Numbered from the stretch's first letter, positions 17,885-28,280 are shown. The stretch is 64,000 nt of DNA from Beggiatoa leptomitoformis (GCF_001305575.3 NZ_CP012373.2:3482261-3546260); one strand, 5' to 3'. Numbers and translations are program-made. The notes: a model not told the origin generated them from the letters alone.

Positions 17885-18548
17885 GTTGCAGCCTTACACG
17901 CCAATGCAGGCGATTGAAACACCATAATCCCTAGGTGGACTTTGACATACGTGTTGCAGCCTTACACGCCAATGCAGGCGATTGAAACAGAAGCGACTTG
18001 ATAACGCTACGAATTCTGGTTGCAGCTTTATACGCCAATGCAGGCGATTGAAACTTCATCAAATGTGTCTCGCCCGTCGATTCATGTTGCAACCTTACAC
18101 GCCAATGCAGGCGATTGAAACCACAATGGAATTGATGAGTATTTGCTCCCCGTTGCAGCCTTACACGCCAATGCAGGCGGTTGAGACCGTGCATTTCTCG
18201 CGCTGTTAAAATCAAGAGTTGTTGCAGCCTTACACGCCAATGCAGGCGATTGAAACATAATCAACGATGGCGATGTTGCGTAGTGTTGACGTTGCAGCTT
18301 TATACGCCAATGCAGGCGATTGAAACTCATCTATAAAAATCTATTAAGCACTTACCGTTTGTTGCAGCCTTACACGCCAATGCAGGCGATTGAAACTTGT
18401 CAGTCTCTCCACCATACTGCATTAGTTCGTTGCAGCCTTACTCGCCAATGCAGGCGATTGAAACTTCAGAGCATGGTGGAATACGCTGCGCTATTCCACC
18501 CTACGTTGCTAGGTTGTGGCTTTACTCGCTAATGTGAGCGGTTCAGTC
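17885..18548 (+). CRISPR. CRISPR array, 36-bp repeats, 9 intact plus 1 degenerate
   Basis: Repeats begin GTTGCAGCCTTACACG and end GCAGGCGATTGAAAC. They start at 17885, 17953, 18019, 18086, 18152, 18221, 18291, 18361 and 18429; a strongly degenerate copy starts at 18513. The eight spacers between intact repeats are 32, 30, 31, 30, 33, 34, 34 and 32 nt. The last interval is 48 nt and contains a palindrome. The ATTGAAAC end would be the 5' handle of crRNAs read left to right, in agreement with the decayed repeat lying at the right (old) end. Repeat variants: CTTTATA at 18019 and 18291, CAACC at 18086, GCGGTTGAGAC at 18152, ACTCG at 18429. No cas gene is in the window, so function in trans or decay are both possible. 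Confidence 0.97.
18473..18502. repeat. REP-like palindrome inside the last CRISPR interval
   Basis: GGTGGAATA and TATTCCACC form a perfect 9-bp stem around CGCTGCGC, followed by CTACG. This looks like a dispersed chromosomal palindrome of the kind seen between genes in many Proteobacteria, not a phage-derived spacer, and it makes this interval 48 nt long. Confidence 0.65.
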
Positions 18549-18551
18549 CAT

Positions 18552-18590
18552 AAAAAAAGCCTCAGTATTTTGAATACTGAGGCTTTTTTT
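18552..18590. terminator. Strong bidirectional terminator
   Basis: A perfect hairpin, GCCTCAGTATT / AATACTGAGGC, is flanked by seven A residues on the left and seven T residues on the right, so it works on both strands. It ends CRISPR transcription from the left and the hybrid kinase transcript from the right. Confidence 0.95.
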
Positions 18591-18649
18591 ATGCCGTTTT
18601 AATCAATGCTAAAAAGGATTGATGGATACTGAATCTAACCCGCTACTAT

Positions 18650-21600
18650 TTAACTAATAATGCTGTTATCTAATACTTGTTGACGTAATCGCTCAATAAC
18701 ACTGACTAAATGCCGTAATCCAATCGGTTTAGCAAGATATTCATTTGCACCTACATTCAAACACCGCTCCCTATCTCCACTCATGGCTAAAGCTGTTACT
18801 GCAATAATCGGAACCGTTTTAAAAGTTTTATCCGCCCGCAAGTGTGTGATAGCATCCAACCCATTCATTACAGGCATTTGTATATCCATTAATATCAAAT
18901 CTGGATGCAATTTATTCGCGCTTTCAATCGCTTCTATCCCATTATGCGCAATCGTTGTGCGATAACCTTTTAAAGTGAGATAGTCAGAAATCGAAAGAAT
19001 ATTGGCATCGTTATCATCAACAATTAATATCAATGGGTTATCATCTGGTTTATGCAATTCTATGGTTGCTGTTTCAGCCGTAGGCGCGGTTGTTGGTGCA
19101 GTATTATCTATATCATTAGGTCGCCATGGGAGCGTAATAATAAAACGGCTACCTTTACCCATCTCACTATTTACCTGAACATCGCCACCATGCAAGGCTG
19201 TTAGACGACGCACAAGGGCTAAACCCAGTCCAGTCCCCTCATGTTGGGTGGTATTCAGTTGGGTAAAGGGTTTAAATAAATTGGATAATTCATTTTTATC
19301 AATACCAATACCCGTATCCCATATATGAATTTCAAGCGTTTTTTTGTCAGGAATGCCTTTATATTCCAAACCGATTTCCCCTTTTTCAGGGGTAAATTTA
19401 ACCGCATTAGTGAGCAAATTGATTAAAATCTGTTTCAAACGGCGTTCATCTGCTTCAATTTTATTAACATTATGGTCATAATGCGTAGTGACACGAATTT
19501 TTTTCCGCAAAGCTTGCTCACGAATAAAATTCATACTCGCTTGACAAACACCCTCTAAAATCGTGCTTTGAATTTCTAGCTCCATTTTACCAGCCGCAAT
19601 TTTAGATAAATCTAATATATCATTGATTAATGCTAATAAATGCCGTCCGCTGGTATCAATATTAGATAAGTATTTTTGTTGTTGCGCGTTAACTACGCCA
19701 TAAACTTGTTCCTGTAAAATCTCTATCAGCGCGAGAATGGAATTTAACGGCGTGCGCAATTCATGGCTCATATTGGCTAAAAACTCATCTTTAAGACGTG
19801 AAGCGCGCAAAAGCTCCTGATTTAACAAACTCAATTCTTGCGCTTGTTGTCTAACGGCCATTTCCATTTCATAACGCGCCGTCACATCACGCCCAATACC
19901 ACGATAACCAATATATTTACCCTGAGTATCTAACATAGGCACACCGTTCATTTCTAAAATAACAAGGTGTCCATCTTTGTGTAGCCATTGATTTTGAACA
20001 AAACGAAAGGGCTTTTGTGTTTGTAAATAAGGATTGATGGTTTGAATGGCTTGTTCAGTTTCTTTAGACGACATAAAACTGTAAAGCGAGCGTCCCTGAA
20101 TTTCTTCAGGCGTATAGCCTAATAAATCAGCGACTTTAGGGCTGGAATAGACATTAATAAAATGAGTATTTGTTTCCCACACCCAATCACTACTGGCTTC
20201 AACCAAGGTGCGAAAACGTTCTTCACTGGCTTGTAAGGCTTGCGCTGCGTTTTTTTGCTCGGTGATGTCTTCTAATATCACCAATAACATCACAACTTTT
20301 TTATCTTGCCCTAGCACCGCGACTTTGCGAGTGTGTGCAATCCGTTCACCCAAGGTTTTGCTATGAATGATTTCCTCAGGAATATCAACTAAAGAACCAT
20401 TATTTAATACTTGTCTATCATAGGTTTGATAAAGGCTTGCTTCTTTAACGGGAAAAAAATCATAATCCGTTTTTCCTAAAACATCGGCTTCATTTAATCC
20501 AAATAATTGTTCGCAATACTTATTCCAAAGAATAAATCGTAAATTTTCAGGCTCTTTTGCAAATAGTGCGAGCGGTAAATGGCTCACGATAGTGTTTAAA
20601 AAATCTTTGGTTTGCCGAATCTCCAATTCTGCCGCTTTTCTAGCCGTTATATCACTTTCAATCGCCATAAACTGCACAATTCGCCCTTGCTCATCACAAA
20701 CGGGTTGGGTCTCAATGGCGACTTCATAACGTCGTCCTATTTTACTGTAATTCACTAATTCAACTTGAAAAGCATTACCTTCAGCCAATTTTTGACGCAT
20801 GTATTGAACAGTATTTGGGTCTGTTTCTACCCCTTGTAAAAAATGCCCCGGTACTCTGCCGATTACTTCATGCAATCGATAACCCGTCATGCGGGTAAAG
20901 CCTTGATTAACCCATTCAATACGTTGTTGTGCATCGGTAATGATAACGGCATTATTTGTTCTTTCTACAACAAGGGCGAGTTTGCGAATTTCATTTTGAT
21001 TACGTTCTTGTTCTAAAAGCATTGTATTGAAGGTTTGCGCAATCAGACCAATTTCATCCATTGCTAATCGTGGCATCAATATGATTTTATTATTATTAGT
21101 TTGTCTAGAAATCGCATCTCGAATTATTTTTGCAGGATGTAGGACTAAGCGATTGAGTAATAAATAAATAGCCGTGCCAATCAATACCACAAATCCCAAA
21201 CTAAAAGAGAAGATATGCCAGAGGGTTTCGCTTTGTACGGTATAAATATCACTGGTATTAACGATTAACAACATCGCACTATTGGATGAAATCGGCTCAG
21301 CACTTTGAAAATCTTCATAAAACCGTAATGGCATAATAAATCGTAGTTCTTGCTGATTAATTTGGTCATAGTAAGGACGATTATCTTTAATAGCATCGAC
21401 TAAATGGGTATATAGCAATGTGTCATGAAATACTGCGTCAAGCGGTTTATGAATAAATTGGCGATTAGTGGTTGCAATAACCCGTAAAGGCTCACCACTT
21501 AAAATCAATACATCTTGAATATCATCGTCATTTGCGATTAACGATATAAATCCCTGTAGTTGTTCAGTATTAATAAAAACTCTTTCAGTCGCATAGCTAA

Positions 21601-21784
21601 TAATTTGCATGGTTTGCTTCGTTTGTTTTAATACCTGCATTTCAATTTTATTGATAAAAAATAAACTAAATAGCCATGTAAAACTAATTATGCCTAATAA
21701 CCCTAATGCAATAAGTGGAATAGAAAACTTCCAACGCAGGGATAAGTACTTTATTTTTTGATATTTTCCTTCTATTTCACTCAC
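18650..21784 (-). CDS. Membrane hybrid sensor histidine kinase (HAMP, three PAS, REC)
   Basis: A 1044-residue inner-membrane sensor. Two membrane segments (about 17-45 and 188-213) enclose a periplasmic sensing region of about 140 residues. They are followed by HAMP (about 213-265) and three PAS/PAC units (about 270-385, 395-510 and 520-645, each ending in an ITE/DITA-type PAC tail). A HisKA domain follows with phospho-accepting His in ANMSHELRTPLNS (about 673), then HATPase (LLTNAVKF, DTGIGI, GTGLGLALV). The C-terminal receiver has its acceptor Asp in LILMDIQMPVMNG (about 966). The stimulus is unknown; stacked PAS domains suggest redox or small-molecule input. It is monocistronic and ends at the strong shared terminator. 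No output regulator is adjacent. Confidence 0.93.
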   Translation of the reverse strand: MSEIEGKYQKIKYLSLRWKFSIPLIALGLLGIISFTWLFSLFFINKIEMQVLKQTKQTMQIISYATERVFINTEQLQGFISLIANDDDIQDVLILSGEPLRVIATTNRQFIHKPLDAVFHDTLLYTHLVDAIKDNRPYYDQINQQELRFIMPLRFYEDFQSAEPISSNSAMLLIVNTSDIYTVQSETLWHIFSFSLGFVVLIGTAIYLLLNRLVLHPAKIIRDAISRQTNNNKIILMPRLAMDEIGLIAQTFNTMLLEQERNQNEIRKLALVVERTNNAVIITDAQQRIEWVNQGFTRMTGYRLHEVIGRVPGHFLQGVETDPNTVQYMRQKLAEGNAFQVELVNYSKIGRRYEVAIETQPVCDEQGRIVQFMAIESDITARKAAELEIRQTKDFLNTIVSHLPLALFAKEPENLRFILWNKYCEQLFGLNEADVLGKTDYDFFPVKEASLYQTYDRQVLNNGSLVDIPEEIIHSKTLGERIAHTRKVAVLGQDKKVVMLLVILEDITEQKNAAQALQASEERFRTLVEASSDWVWETNTHFINVYSSPKVADLLGYTPEEIQGRSLYSFMSSKETEQAIQTINPYLQTQKPFRFVQNQWLHKDGHLVILEMNGVPMLDTQGKYIGYRGIGRDVTARYEMEMAVRQQAQELSLLNQELLRASRLKDEFLANMSHELRTPLNSILALIEILQEQVYGVVNAQQQKYLSNIDTSGRHLLALINDILDLSKIAAGKMELEIQSTILEGVCQASMNFIREQALRKKIRVTTHYDHNVNKIEADERRLKQILINLLTNAVKFTPEKGEIGLEYKGIPDKKTLEIHIWDTGIGIDKNELSNLFKPFTQLNTTQHEGTGLGLALVRRLTALHGGDVQVNSEMGKGSRFIITLPWRPNDIDNTAPTTAPTAETATIELHKPDDNPLILIVDDNDANILSISDYLTLKGYRTTIAHNGIEAIESANKLHPDLILMDIQMPVMNGLDAITHLRADKTFKTVPIIAVTALAMSGDRERCLNVGANEYLAKPIGLRHLVSVIERLRQQVLDNSIIS

Positions 21785-22196
21785 CTTTGATACCTCCTTT
21801 TAATGCCTTTCATCATTCATACTGCGCTATACGCTACTTCAATTTAAATATGTTCAGAACTTATTGTCCTATCTAAATAAAAACTTTAAATATGAAAAAG
21901 TATATACAGCTCTTTGCTTAAATTTTAATTAGACCTACAAAAACTTAAAAATGACTTTGTTTTTTCAACAAGAAACGGGGTAACTGAGTTATATTAATCC
22001 TATTTTTTAAAAAACAACAAGTTAATTGTTAATAAATAGATTATTAATTTGATTAAATTTTTTTATCTAAAAAAGATGCAAGATAAGTAAATATAGGCTT
22101 TACCATAAAACCTCACTTGGGAAACCGACGTTTAAACACAAAATTTGTTATGATTTACTCTTTTAACGCTAGGGAAGCTATAGCCATTTATTCACC
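21785..22196. other. Divergent promoter region, no gene recognised
   Basis: About 410 bp, AT-rich, between the divergent hybrid kinase and zapE. It should hold both promoters, but I cannot single out convincing -35/-10 pairs. A frame opening at 22117 overlaps zapE in another phase and is not supported. Confidence 0.5.
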
Positions 22197-23300
22197 ATGC
22201 CTACACCACTTGCTCGCTATCAACGTGATTTACAGCGTCCTGATTTTGTGTCTGATGAAGCACAAAAACGGGCAGTTCAACACACACAACAACTTTATGA
22301 AGCCCTTATTCATGCAAATACTCCCCCAACGGATAGTTTATTAAGTGTGCTACGCGCTAAACTTAGTAAACGTAAAAAAGAACCTGTAAAAGGGTTATAT
22401 TTTTGGGGAGGCGTGGGGCGGGGGAAAACATATCTTATTGATAATTTTTATGATTGTTTGCCGTTTTCAGAAAAAATGCGGATTCATTTTCATCGCTTTA
22501 TGCGACAAGTTCATGAAGATTTACAAAAGTTTAAAGCGTTACAAAATCCACTAACCCATGTTGCCCGCCATCTTGCCCAACAAACGCAAGTTTTATGCTT
22601 AGATGAATTTCATGTTGCAGACATTACGGATGCTATGTTACTCACAGGCTTGTTAAAAGCCTTGTTTGATAATGGGGTTACATTGGTTTCTACCTCAAAT
22701 GTTGCGCCTGACCTTTTGTATAAAGGAGGATTACAACGGGATCGTTTTTTGCCTGCTATTGCCTTATTAAAGCAATACACGCAGGTTTTAAATGTTGATG
22801 GTGGCGTTGATTACCGCCTACGAACATTAGAACAAGCAGAAATTTATCATTACCCGTTAGATGCCCAAGCAGACATCAATATGCTAAATAGCTTTATGGC
22901 ACTGTCGCCAGAAGAAGGGTTTAATAATCAAGCCTTAGAAATTAATGGGCGTTCTATTCAGACTAAACGTTGTGCAGATGGCATTGTCTGGTTTGATTTT
23001 GAGGTGTTGTGCAATGTGCCACGGGCAGTCAGTGATTATATTGAAATTGCACAATGTTTTAATACGGTATTTTTAAGCAACATTCCAGTATTAGATGTGT
23101 ATAAAGATGATCATGCGTTGCGCTTAATTAACTTGGTGGATGAGTTTTATGACCGTAACGTCAAGCTCATTGTATCCGCAGCAACATCGGTCGATAAATT
23201 ATATACAGGTCAAAGACAAGCGTTTCAGTTTCAAAGAACGATTAGTCGATTGTTAGAAATGCAATCACATGATTATTTACAGCGTCCGCATTTGCCATAA
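22197..23300 (+). CDS. zapE: Cell division ATPase ZapE (AFG1 family)
   Basis: A 367-residue AFG1-like P-loop ATPase. ZapE acts at the Z-ring during constriction in Proteobacteria. Visible motifs: N-terminal PLARYQRDL; Walker A FWGGVGRGKTYLID (about 70-83); MRIHFHRFMRQVHEDL; Walker B CLDEFHVADITDAMLL; sensor region TSNVAPDLLYKGGLQRDRFLPAI; and the family C terminus with IPVLDVYKDDHALRLINLVDEFYDRNVKL. Length and motifs match the family. It stands alone between two sensor kinases and shares no obvious operon. Confidence 0.95.
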   Translation: MPTPLARYQRDLQRPDFVSDEAQKRAVQHTQQLYEALIHANTPPTDSLLSVLRAKLSKRKKEPVKGLYFWGGVGRGKTYLIDNFYDCLPFSEKMRIHFHRFMRQVHEDLQKFKALQNPLTHVARHLAQQTQVLCLDEFHVADITDAMLLTGLLKALFDNGVTLVSTSNVAPDLLYKGGLQRDRFLPAIALLKQYTQVLNVDGGVDYRLRTLEQAEIYHYPLDAQADINMLNSFMALSPEEGFNNQALEINGRSIQTKRCADGIVWFDFEVLCNVPRAVSDYIEIAQCFNTVFLSNIPVLDVYKDDHALRLINLVDEFYDRNVKLIVSAATSVDKLYTGQRQAFQFQRTISRLLEMQSHDYLQRPHLP

Positions 23301-23415
23301 TTTAATTATTTCATCCCTCTCATAGTTTGGGATAACGCTTGGGGGTACGTGATGACGTATCCCTTGATGTTTGCGATATTATTATCCTACCTAATTTATA
23401 GAACCAACAAAAACT

Positions 23416-26400
23416 ATGTCATACCTCATTATTCTTGAATGTTTAAAAATTGGTATGTTAGCGGTGGTTTTAGCTTCTCTATCCGTTATAAATCAACAAT
23501 TAAAAAACACACGCAAAACAGGATGGTATTTGCTTTTTGGTGGTTTTTGTCTTATCAGCCTAGAAAAAAGTTTTTATTTAAGTGCGGAAATACCGTTACA
23601 CAGCACGGATTTTATAGTGACTGAGTTAATATCGCTATGTGGTTTTATAGGGTATCTGCTTTTTGTCAGTGGTATTTTTTACGTTTTACCATACGGGTCA
23701 AAATTATCACGTATGGTGCATCGTTACTTATTAAAAAAACAAAAAAAACAGGTAAATATCAAGGCGAATTCTGAACTATTAGCACAAGAAACCTTAGCCC
23801 GTTTAAACGAGCTGATTAAAACCTCGCCATTAGCGGTTATGGAATGGGATGAAAAAGGCATCATACATCGCTGGTCGTTATCGGCTGAAAAAATCTTTGG
23901 ATATAGCGAAGCGGAAATATTAGGTAGAAATATTTTTGAGGTTAATTTTATTTATGAAGAGGATAGCGAGCATGTTTTAAAAGTAAAAGACCGCCTACTC
24001 ATGGGGATAGAACAAAACAATATTTGTGTAAACCGTAATTACTCAAAAGATAAACGGATTATTTTTTGCGAATGGCACAATTCTGTACAACCTGCAACGG
24101 ATAACTATCCACTGTCCGTTTTGTCTTTTGCACAAGACATTACTGAACGTGAAGAACATCATCAAGCCCTACATAATAGTGAAGAAAAATTTCGCCAAGT
24201 TACTGAACATCTAAACGAAGTTTGTTATGTAGTAGATTTACAAAGTCAACGAATTATTTACGTTAACGCCGCCTTTGAACAAGTATGGGGAATACCCGTT
24301 CAACAGTTATTAACAAACCCACATGTCTGGTTAGATGCAGTCCATCCAGAAGATAAAAAATACGTTAAAACTTTATTTTTTAATGATTTTTTTCAAGAAA
24401 AAAACCTAACATACCATCAAGCAGAATACCGTTTGTTAAAAGCGAATGGGGATATTTATTGGGTTCGTGATAAGTGTTATCCCGTGATAGACAGAAATGG
24501 TCATGTCTATCGCTTGGTTGGTATTGCTGAAGATGTTACCTACTATAAAAATACAGAAAACACGTTACGTGAACAACAAGAACTCCTTTCTCAACGCAAT
24601 ATAGAATTAAGTAAAACTTACGAAAATCTACAATTTCATATTGATAACTCGCCTTTTGCTATCGTTGAATGGGATGCTGAAGGACAAATTAGCTATTGGT
24701 CAACCACAGCCGAAAAAATGTTTGGTTGGTATGCCAGCGAAATGTTAGGCAAAAGTTTATTTGAAGTTGATTGGGTTCATCAAGCAGATATTCGTGTTAT
24801 AAAAATCTTAATTAAACGCCTAATCTGTCGCGAAATGTCCACTATCATGCACATTAGTCGACATTACACTAAAGAAAAACAACTCCTTTTTTGTGAATGG
24901 CATGTGTCTGTCCGTTTGGATGAACAAGGACAAATTTTGTCTTTACTCAGTTTTGCCCTAGATGTCACGCTACGCGAACAATTACGATTGACCTTACAAT
25001 ACAGTGAAGAACAATTTCGGCAATTGGCAGAACACATTGAGGAAGTTTTTTATATTTTTGATATAGAACAAAATAAATTGCTGTATATCAGTCCTAGCCA
25101 TGAAAAAATTTGGGGACAATCGACAAAAGATTTATTACAAAATCCCGCGTTATGGGCAGAAATTATTCATCCTGATGATCGCAATATGGTGGAAAAAGCA
25201 TTTCGTCGTTTCCAACAGGGAGGGGAATTTATACAAGAATATCGCATTATCCGCGTAGAAGATAAAGAAATCCGCTGGATTAGGGACAGAAGCTATCCTA
25301 TTTATAACGCAACGGGACAACTATATCGGGTAGTAGGCATTGCTGAAGATGTCAGTGATTATAAATACGCAGAAATTGCACTTAAGCAAAGTAAAGTTGA
25401 ATTACAACAACGTAATTTTGAAATCCGCGAATTATACGAGTTCACTCAACAATTGAACTATCGTTTAAACATGGATGAAGTGCTACGAATTTTTTACGAA
25501 TATCTATACCGCTTAATCCCAGCCATCACCTGTAGCTGTTTTATCAGTAATGATACGAATAGTTATCAGCTATTTATCGCAAGCCGAGAAAAACTAAGCC
25601 CCACACTTATACAAAATATTCGTGAAGAAGTGTTTGCAACGTTGACTTCACTCAACCCGCATCATGGGATAACCGCTGAAGAAATCCCCATCGTCTGGTT
25701 AAAACAATATAGCTTACAAAATACCTTCAATAACACAACGCTATTATCAAGCCGTTTAAACATTCCTTTAGAAAAAACTACACCAACTTTACAAAATAAA
25801 GCAAAGCCTAGCAGTATTTTATGGCTAGGCACGGTGATGAAAGATGCTTTTACCCATAATCAGTTGCGTCTTTGCTACATATTTATTAATCATTTGGCAA
25901 ATACATTCAAACGTATTCAAGAAGTTTTTATCAAAGAACAACGAGACTTACAAAGCATTGTTATGTATTTACCCATCGGGGTGGTTTTATTTGATAAAAA
26001 AGCAAAAATCCTATTTGTTAATCAACAAGCACAACAGTATTTTCCCTTTCTTATCGATGACAATAAGGATTATTTAGCAGAAAAAATTTTTAACCCATTG
26101 TTATATAATACTAATAGTGAACAAAACTATCTTAACCGTCAATATATTAATATTGAAAATCTTTTTTTAGAATTAACCACGCGCCAATTAGATTATGGCA
26201 GTTATAGCACACACTATTTAATGGTTATTCAAGATATTACCGAACAGAAAAAGATAGAAAGTGCTTTAAAAGCTGAAAGAGTATTACTTGCCCAACAAGT
26301 TGAAAAACGCACCGCTGCATTAAGTGATGCCAATTTGGAATTAGCCAAAGCCAATCGCCTAAAAGATGAATTTCTTGCCAGCATGAGCCATGAATTACGC

Positions 26401-27513
26401 ACCCCTTTAAATGCAATTTTAGGGATGTCAGAAGCACTGAATGAAGAAGTCTATGGCAAGCTGAATGAAAAACAACATAAATTTTTACATCATATTCATG
26501 AAAGTGGACAACATTTATTAGCCCTTATCAACGATATATTAGACCTTTCTAAAATTGAAGCGGGCAAAGTTCAACTAATGTTAGATACAACGAATATTGC
26601 AGAACTTTGCCAAAGTTGTTTAACATTGATAAAGCAACAAGCGGAAAATAAAAAATTACATGTTCATTTTCACTTAGATGGACAGGCACAAGTTATTTAT
26701 GCCGACCAACGCCGTTTAAAACAAATTCTCCTAAATTTACTCAGTAATGCCGTTAAGTTTACGGCAGAAGGCGGAGATATCGGCTTAGAAGTTGAACACG
26801 ATGCCGAAAAACAAGCCATTCACTTTATTATTTGGGATAAAGGCATCGGTATTGATAATGAAAACATGCAACAGCTCTTTAAACCCTTTACCCAACTTGA
26901 CAGTCGTCTATCCCGACAATATGAGGGAACAGGATTAGGCTTAGTGTTAGTACACCGCCTGACAGAATTACATGGCGGTAGCATTAAGGTAGAAAGCCAA
27001 GCAGGACAAGGAAGCCGTTTTACCGTCTCTTTACCCGCCGTATCTGAAAAATGGCGCGCTTATATACAAAGCGAAGACCCACAAATTGTCTTAAAACCAC
27101 CTAGCACCATCAATGCAACAATCGCCCAACAAGCACCCCTGATTTTAATTGCCGAAGACCACCTTAATAATATTCTGGTACTGATAGACTACTTAATGGC
27201 ACATGGTTATCGAGTAAACACCGCTCGCACAGGAACAGAAGCACTAGAACAGTTACACGAAGAAACACCGCATTTAATCTTGATGGATGTACAAATGCCC
27301 GGTATGGACGGCATAGAGGCAACGCGCCAAATTCGCTTAAACGCACAATTTGCTTCGCTACCCATTATCGCCATGACAGCACTCACAATGCCCGGTGATC
27401 GTGAACAATGTCTTGCTGCGGGGATGAATGACTACATCAGTAAACCATTTGCACTCAAACAACTGCTTAACCTGATTCAACAATATCTCGGCGTAAAAAC
27501 GGAAAAAACCTAA
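23416..27513 (+). CDS. Large hybrid sensor histidine kinase (multi-PAS, REC)
   Basis: A 1365-residue sensor. Three N-terminal membrane helices (about 5-26, 36-55 and 70-93) with short loops suggest membrane anchoring rather than a big periplasmic sensor. Then come four PAS/PAC units (about 130-245, 250-375, 400-520 and 525-650). They form two similar pairs (KTSPLAVMEWDEKGIIHRWS versus DNSPFAIVEWDAEGQISYWS), which implies an internal duplication. A GAF-like stretch (about 675-830) and a further PAS follow, then HisKA (ASMSHELRTPLNA, His about 991), HATPase (NLLSNAVKF, DKGIGI, GTGLGLVLV) and a receiver with Asp in LILMDVQMPGMDG (about 1289). It is transcribed alone and ends at the hairpin at 27520-27567. 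The signal is unknown. Confidence 0.93.
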   Translation: MSYLIILECLKIGMLAVVLASLSVINQQLKNTRKTGWYLLFGGFCLISLEKSFYLSAEIPLHSTDFIVTELISLCGFIGYLLFVSGIFYVLPYGSKLSRMVHRYLLKKQKKQVNIKANSELLAQETLARLNELIKTSPLAVMEWDEKGIIHRWSLSAEKIFGYSEAEILGRNIFEVNFIYEEDSEHVLKVKDRLLMGIEQNNICVNRNYSKDKRIIFCEWHNSVQPATDNYPLSVLSFAQDITEREEHHQALHNSEEKFRQVTEHLNEVCYVVDLQSQRIIYVNAAFEQVWGIPVQQLLTNPHVWLDAVHPEDKKYVKTLFFNDFFQEKNLTYHQAEYRLLKANGDIYWVRDKCYPVIDRNGHVYRLVGIAEDVTYYKNTENTLREQQELLSQRNIELSKTYENLQFHIDNSPFAIVEWDAEGQISYWSTTAEKMFGWYASEMLGKSLFEVDWVHQADIRVIKILIKRLICREMSTIMHISRHYTKEKQLLFCEWHVSVRLDEQGQILSLLSFALDVTLREQLRLTLQYSEEQFRQLAEHIEEVFYIFDIEQNKLLYISPSHEKIWGQSTKDLLQNPALWAEIIHPDDRNMVEKAFRRFQQGGEFIQEYRIIRVEDKEIRWIRDRSYPIYNATGQLYRVVGIAEDVSDYKYAEIALKQSKVELQQRNFEIRELYEFTQQLNYRLNMDEVLRIFYEYLYRLIPAITCSCFISNDTNSYQLFIASREKLSPTLIQNIREEVFATLTSLNPHHGITAEEIPIVWLKQYSLQNTFNNTTLLSSRLNIPLEKTTPTLQNKAKPSSILWLGTVMKDAFTHNQLRLCYIFINHLANTFKRIQEVFIKEQRDLQSIVMYLPIGVVLFDKKAKILFVNQQAQQYFPFLIDDNKDYLAEKIFNPLLYNTNSEQNYLNRQYINIENLFLELTTRQLDYGSYSTHYLMVIQDITEQKKIESALKAERVLLAQQVEKRTAALSDANLELAKANRLKDEFLASMSHELRTPLNAILGMSEALNEEVYGKLNEKQHKFLHHIHESGQHLLALINDILDLSKIEAGKVQLMLDTTNIAELCQSCLTLIKQQAENKKLHVHFHLDGQAQVIYADQRRLKQILLNLLSNAVKFTAEGGDIGLEVEHDAEKQAIHFIIWDKGIGIDNENMQQLFKPFTQLDSRLSRQYEGTGLGLVLVHRLTELHGGSIKVESQAGQGSRFTVSLPAVSEKWRAYIQSEDPQIVLKPPSTINATIAQQAPLILIAEDHLNNILVLIDYLMAHGYRVNTARTGTEALEQLHEETPHLILMDVQMPGMDGIEATRQIRLNAQFASLPIIAMTALTMPGDREQCLAAGMNDYISKPFALKQLLNLIQQYLGVKTEKT

Positions 27514-27519
27514 AAAAAT

Positions 27520-27567
27520 AATGCTAAAAGGGTGAGAAGCCCTGAAAAAATCCCCCTTAGCATTTTT
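27520..27567 (+). terminator. Terminator-like hairpin after the hybrid kinase
   Basis: AATGCTAAAAGGG pairs with CCCCCTTAGCATT, followed by a short run of T. The stem is imperfect with a long loop. It sits 6 bp after the kinase stop and before cytochrome c4. Confidence 0.6.
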
Positions 27568-27632
27568 CAATTACAGTCATTCAATGATAATATAACGCCT
27601 CCTTTGGTTGACGTATCTATGGAATTAAGTTA

Positions 27633-28280
27633 ATGAAGAAACTGACTTTAGCACTCTACATTTTGCTTGGTAGTCCGTTTGTCTATGCGACAGAACAAGC
27701 AACAGGCAATGGCGCGATTGTTGGCACTGCTGAGGCAGGTAAAGCCAAAGCAACAACGGTTTGCGTCGCCTGTCATGGCGCGGATGGCAACAGCATAAAC
27801 CCTGAATGGCCAAGCCTAGCAGGACAACATGCCAGTTATATTGAGCAACAACTGCATGATTTTAAAGCAGGCGTTAGAGAAAATGCATTAATGTCGTCAC
27901 AAGCGGCAAATTTGACAGAACAAGAAATAGCTGATTTAGCAGCCTATTTTGCAGACCAAACAAAGAAACAAGGCGCGGCATCTAGTGCAGAATTAGCCAC
28001 CCAAGGTGAGAGAATTTATCGTGGAGGCAATCAAAGCACAGGACTGCCCGCATGTGCAGGCTGTCATGGTCCTAAAGGCAGTGGCAATGGCGGGGCAAAA
28101 TACCCTGCATTGAGTGGACAACATGCTAAATATGTGCAAAAACAATTGGCAGATTATAAGAGCGGTGCGCGAGGTAGCAAATCTGATCAAGCAACTAAAC
28201 TTATGATGCGCCAAATTGCACAAAAGCTGTCCACTGAAGAAATAGCCGCTGTTGCAGAATATATTTCTGGTTTACATTAA
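27633..28280 (+). CDS. Dihaem cytochrome c4-type protein
   Basis: A 215-residue periplasmic electron carrier. It has a signal peptide (MKKLTLALYILLGSPFVYA) and two c-type haem sites, CVACHGADGNS and CAGCHGPKGSGN, one in each of two homologous halves. Each half continues with a YPALSGQHA..YI/V..QL.D(F/Y)K.G.R motif that includes distal Met positions (NALMSSQ; KLMMRQIA). This is the cytochrome c4 layout. Such proteins carry electrons to terminal oxidases or other reductases. It is monocistronic, between two terminator hairpins. Confidence 0.93.
   Translation: MKKLTLALYILLGSPFVYATEQATGNGAIVGTAEAGKAKATTVCVACHGADGNSINPEWPSLAGQHASYIEQQLHDFKAGVRENALMSSQAANLTEQEIADLAAYFADQTKKQGAASSAELATQGERIYRGGNQSTGLPACAGCHGPKGSGNGGAKYPALSGQHAKYVQKQLADYKSGARGSKSDQATKLMMRQIAQKLSTEEIAAVAEYISGLH

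Noticed and set aside
17931-18330. Several frames in and across the CRISPR repeats
   Set aside because: They are translations of the repeat units and not genes.
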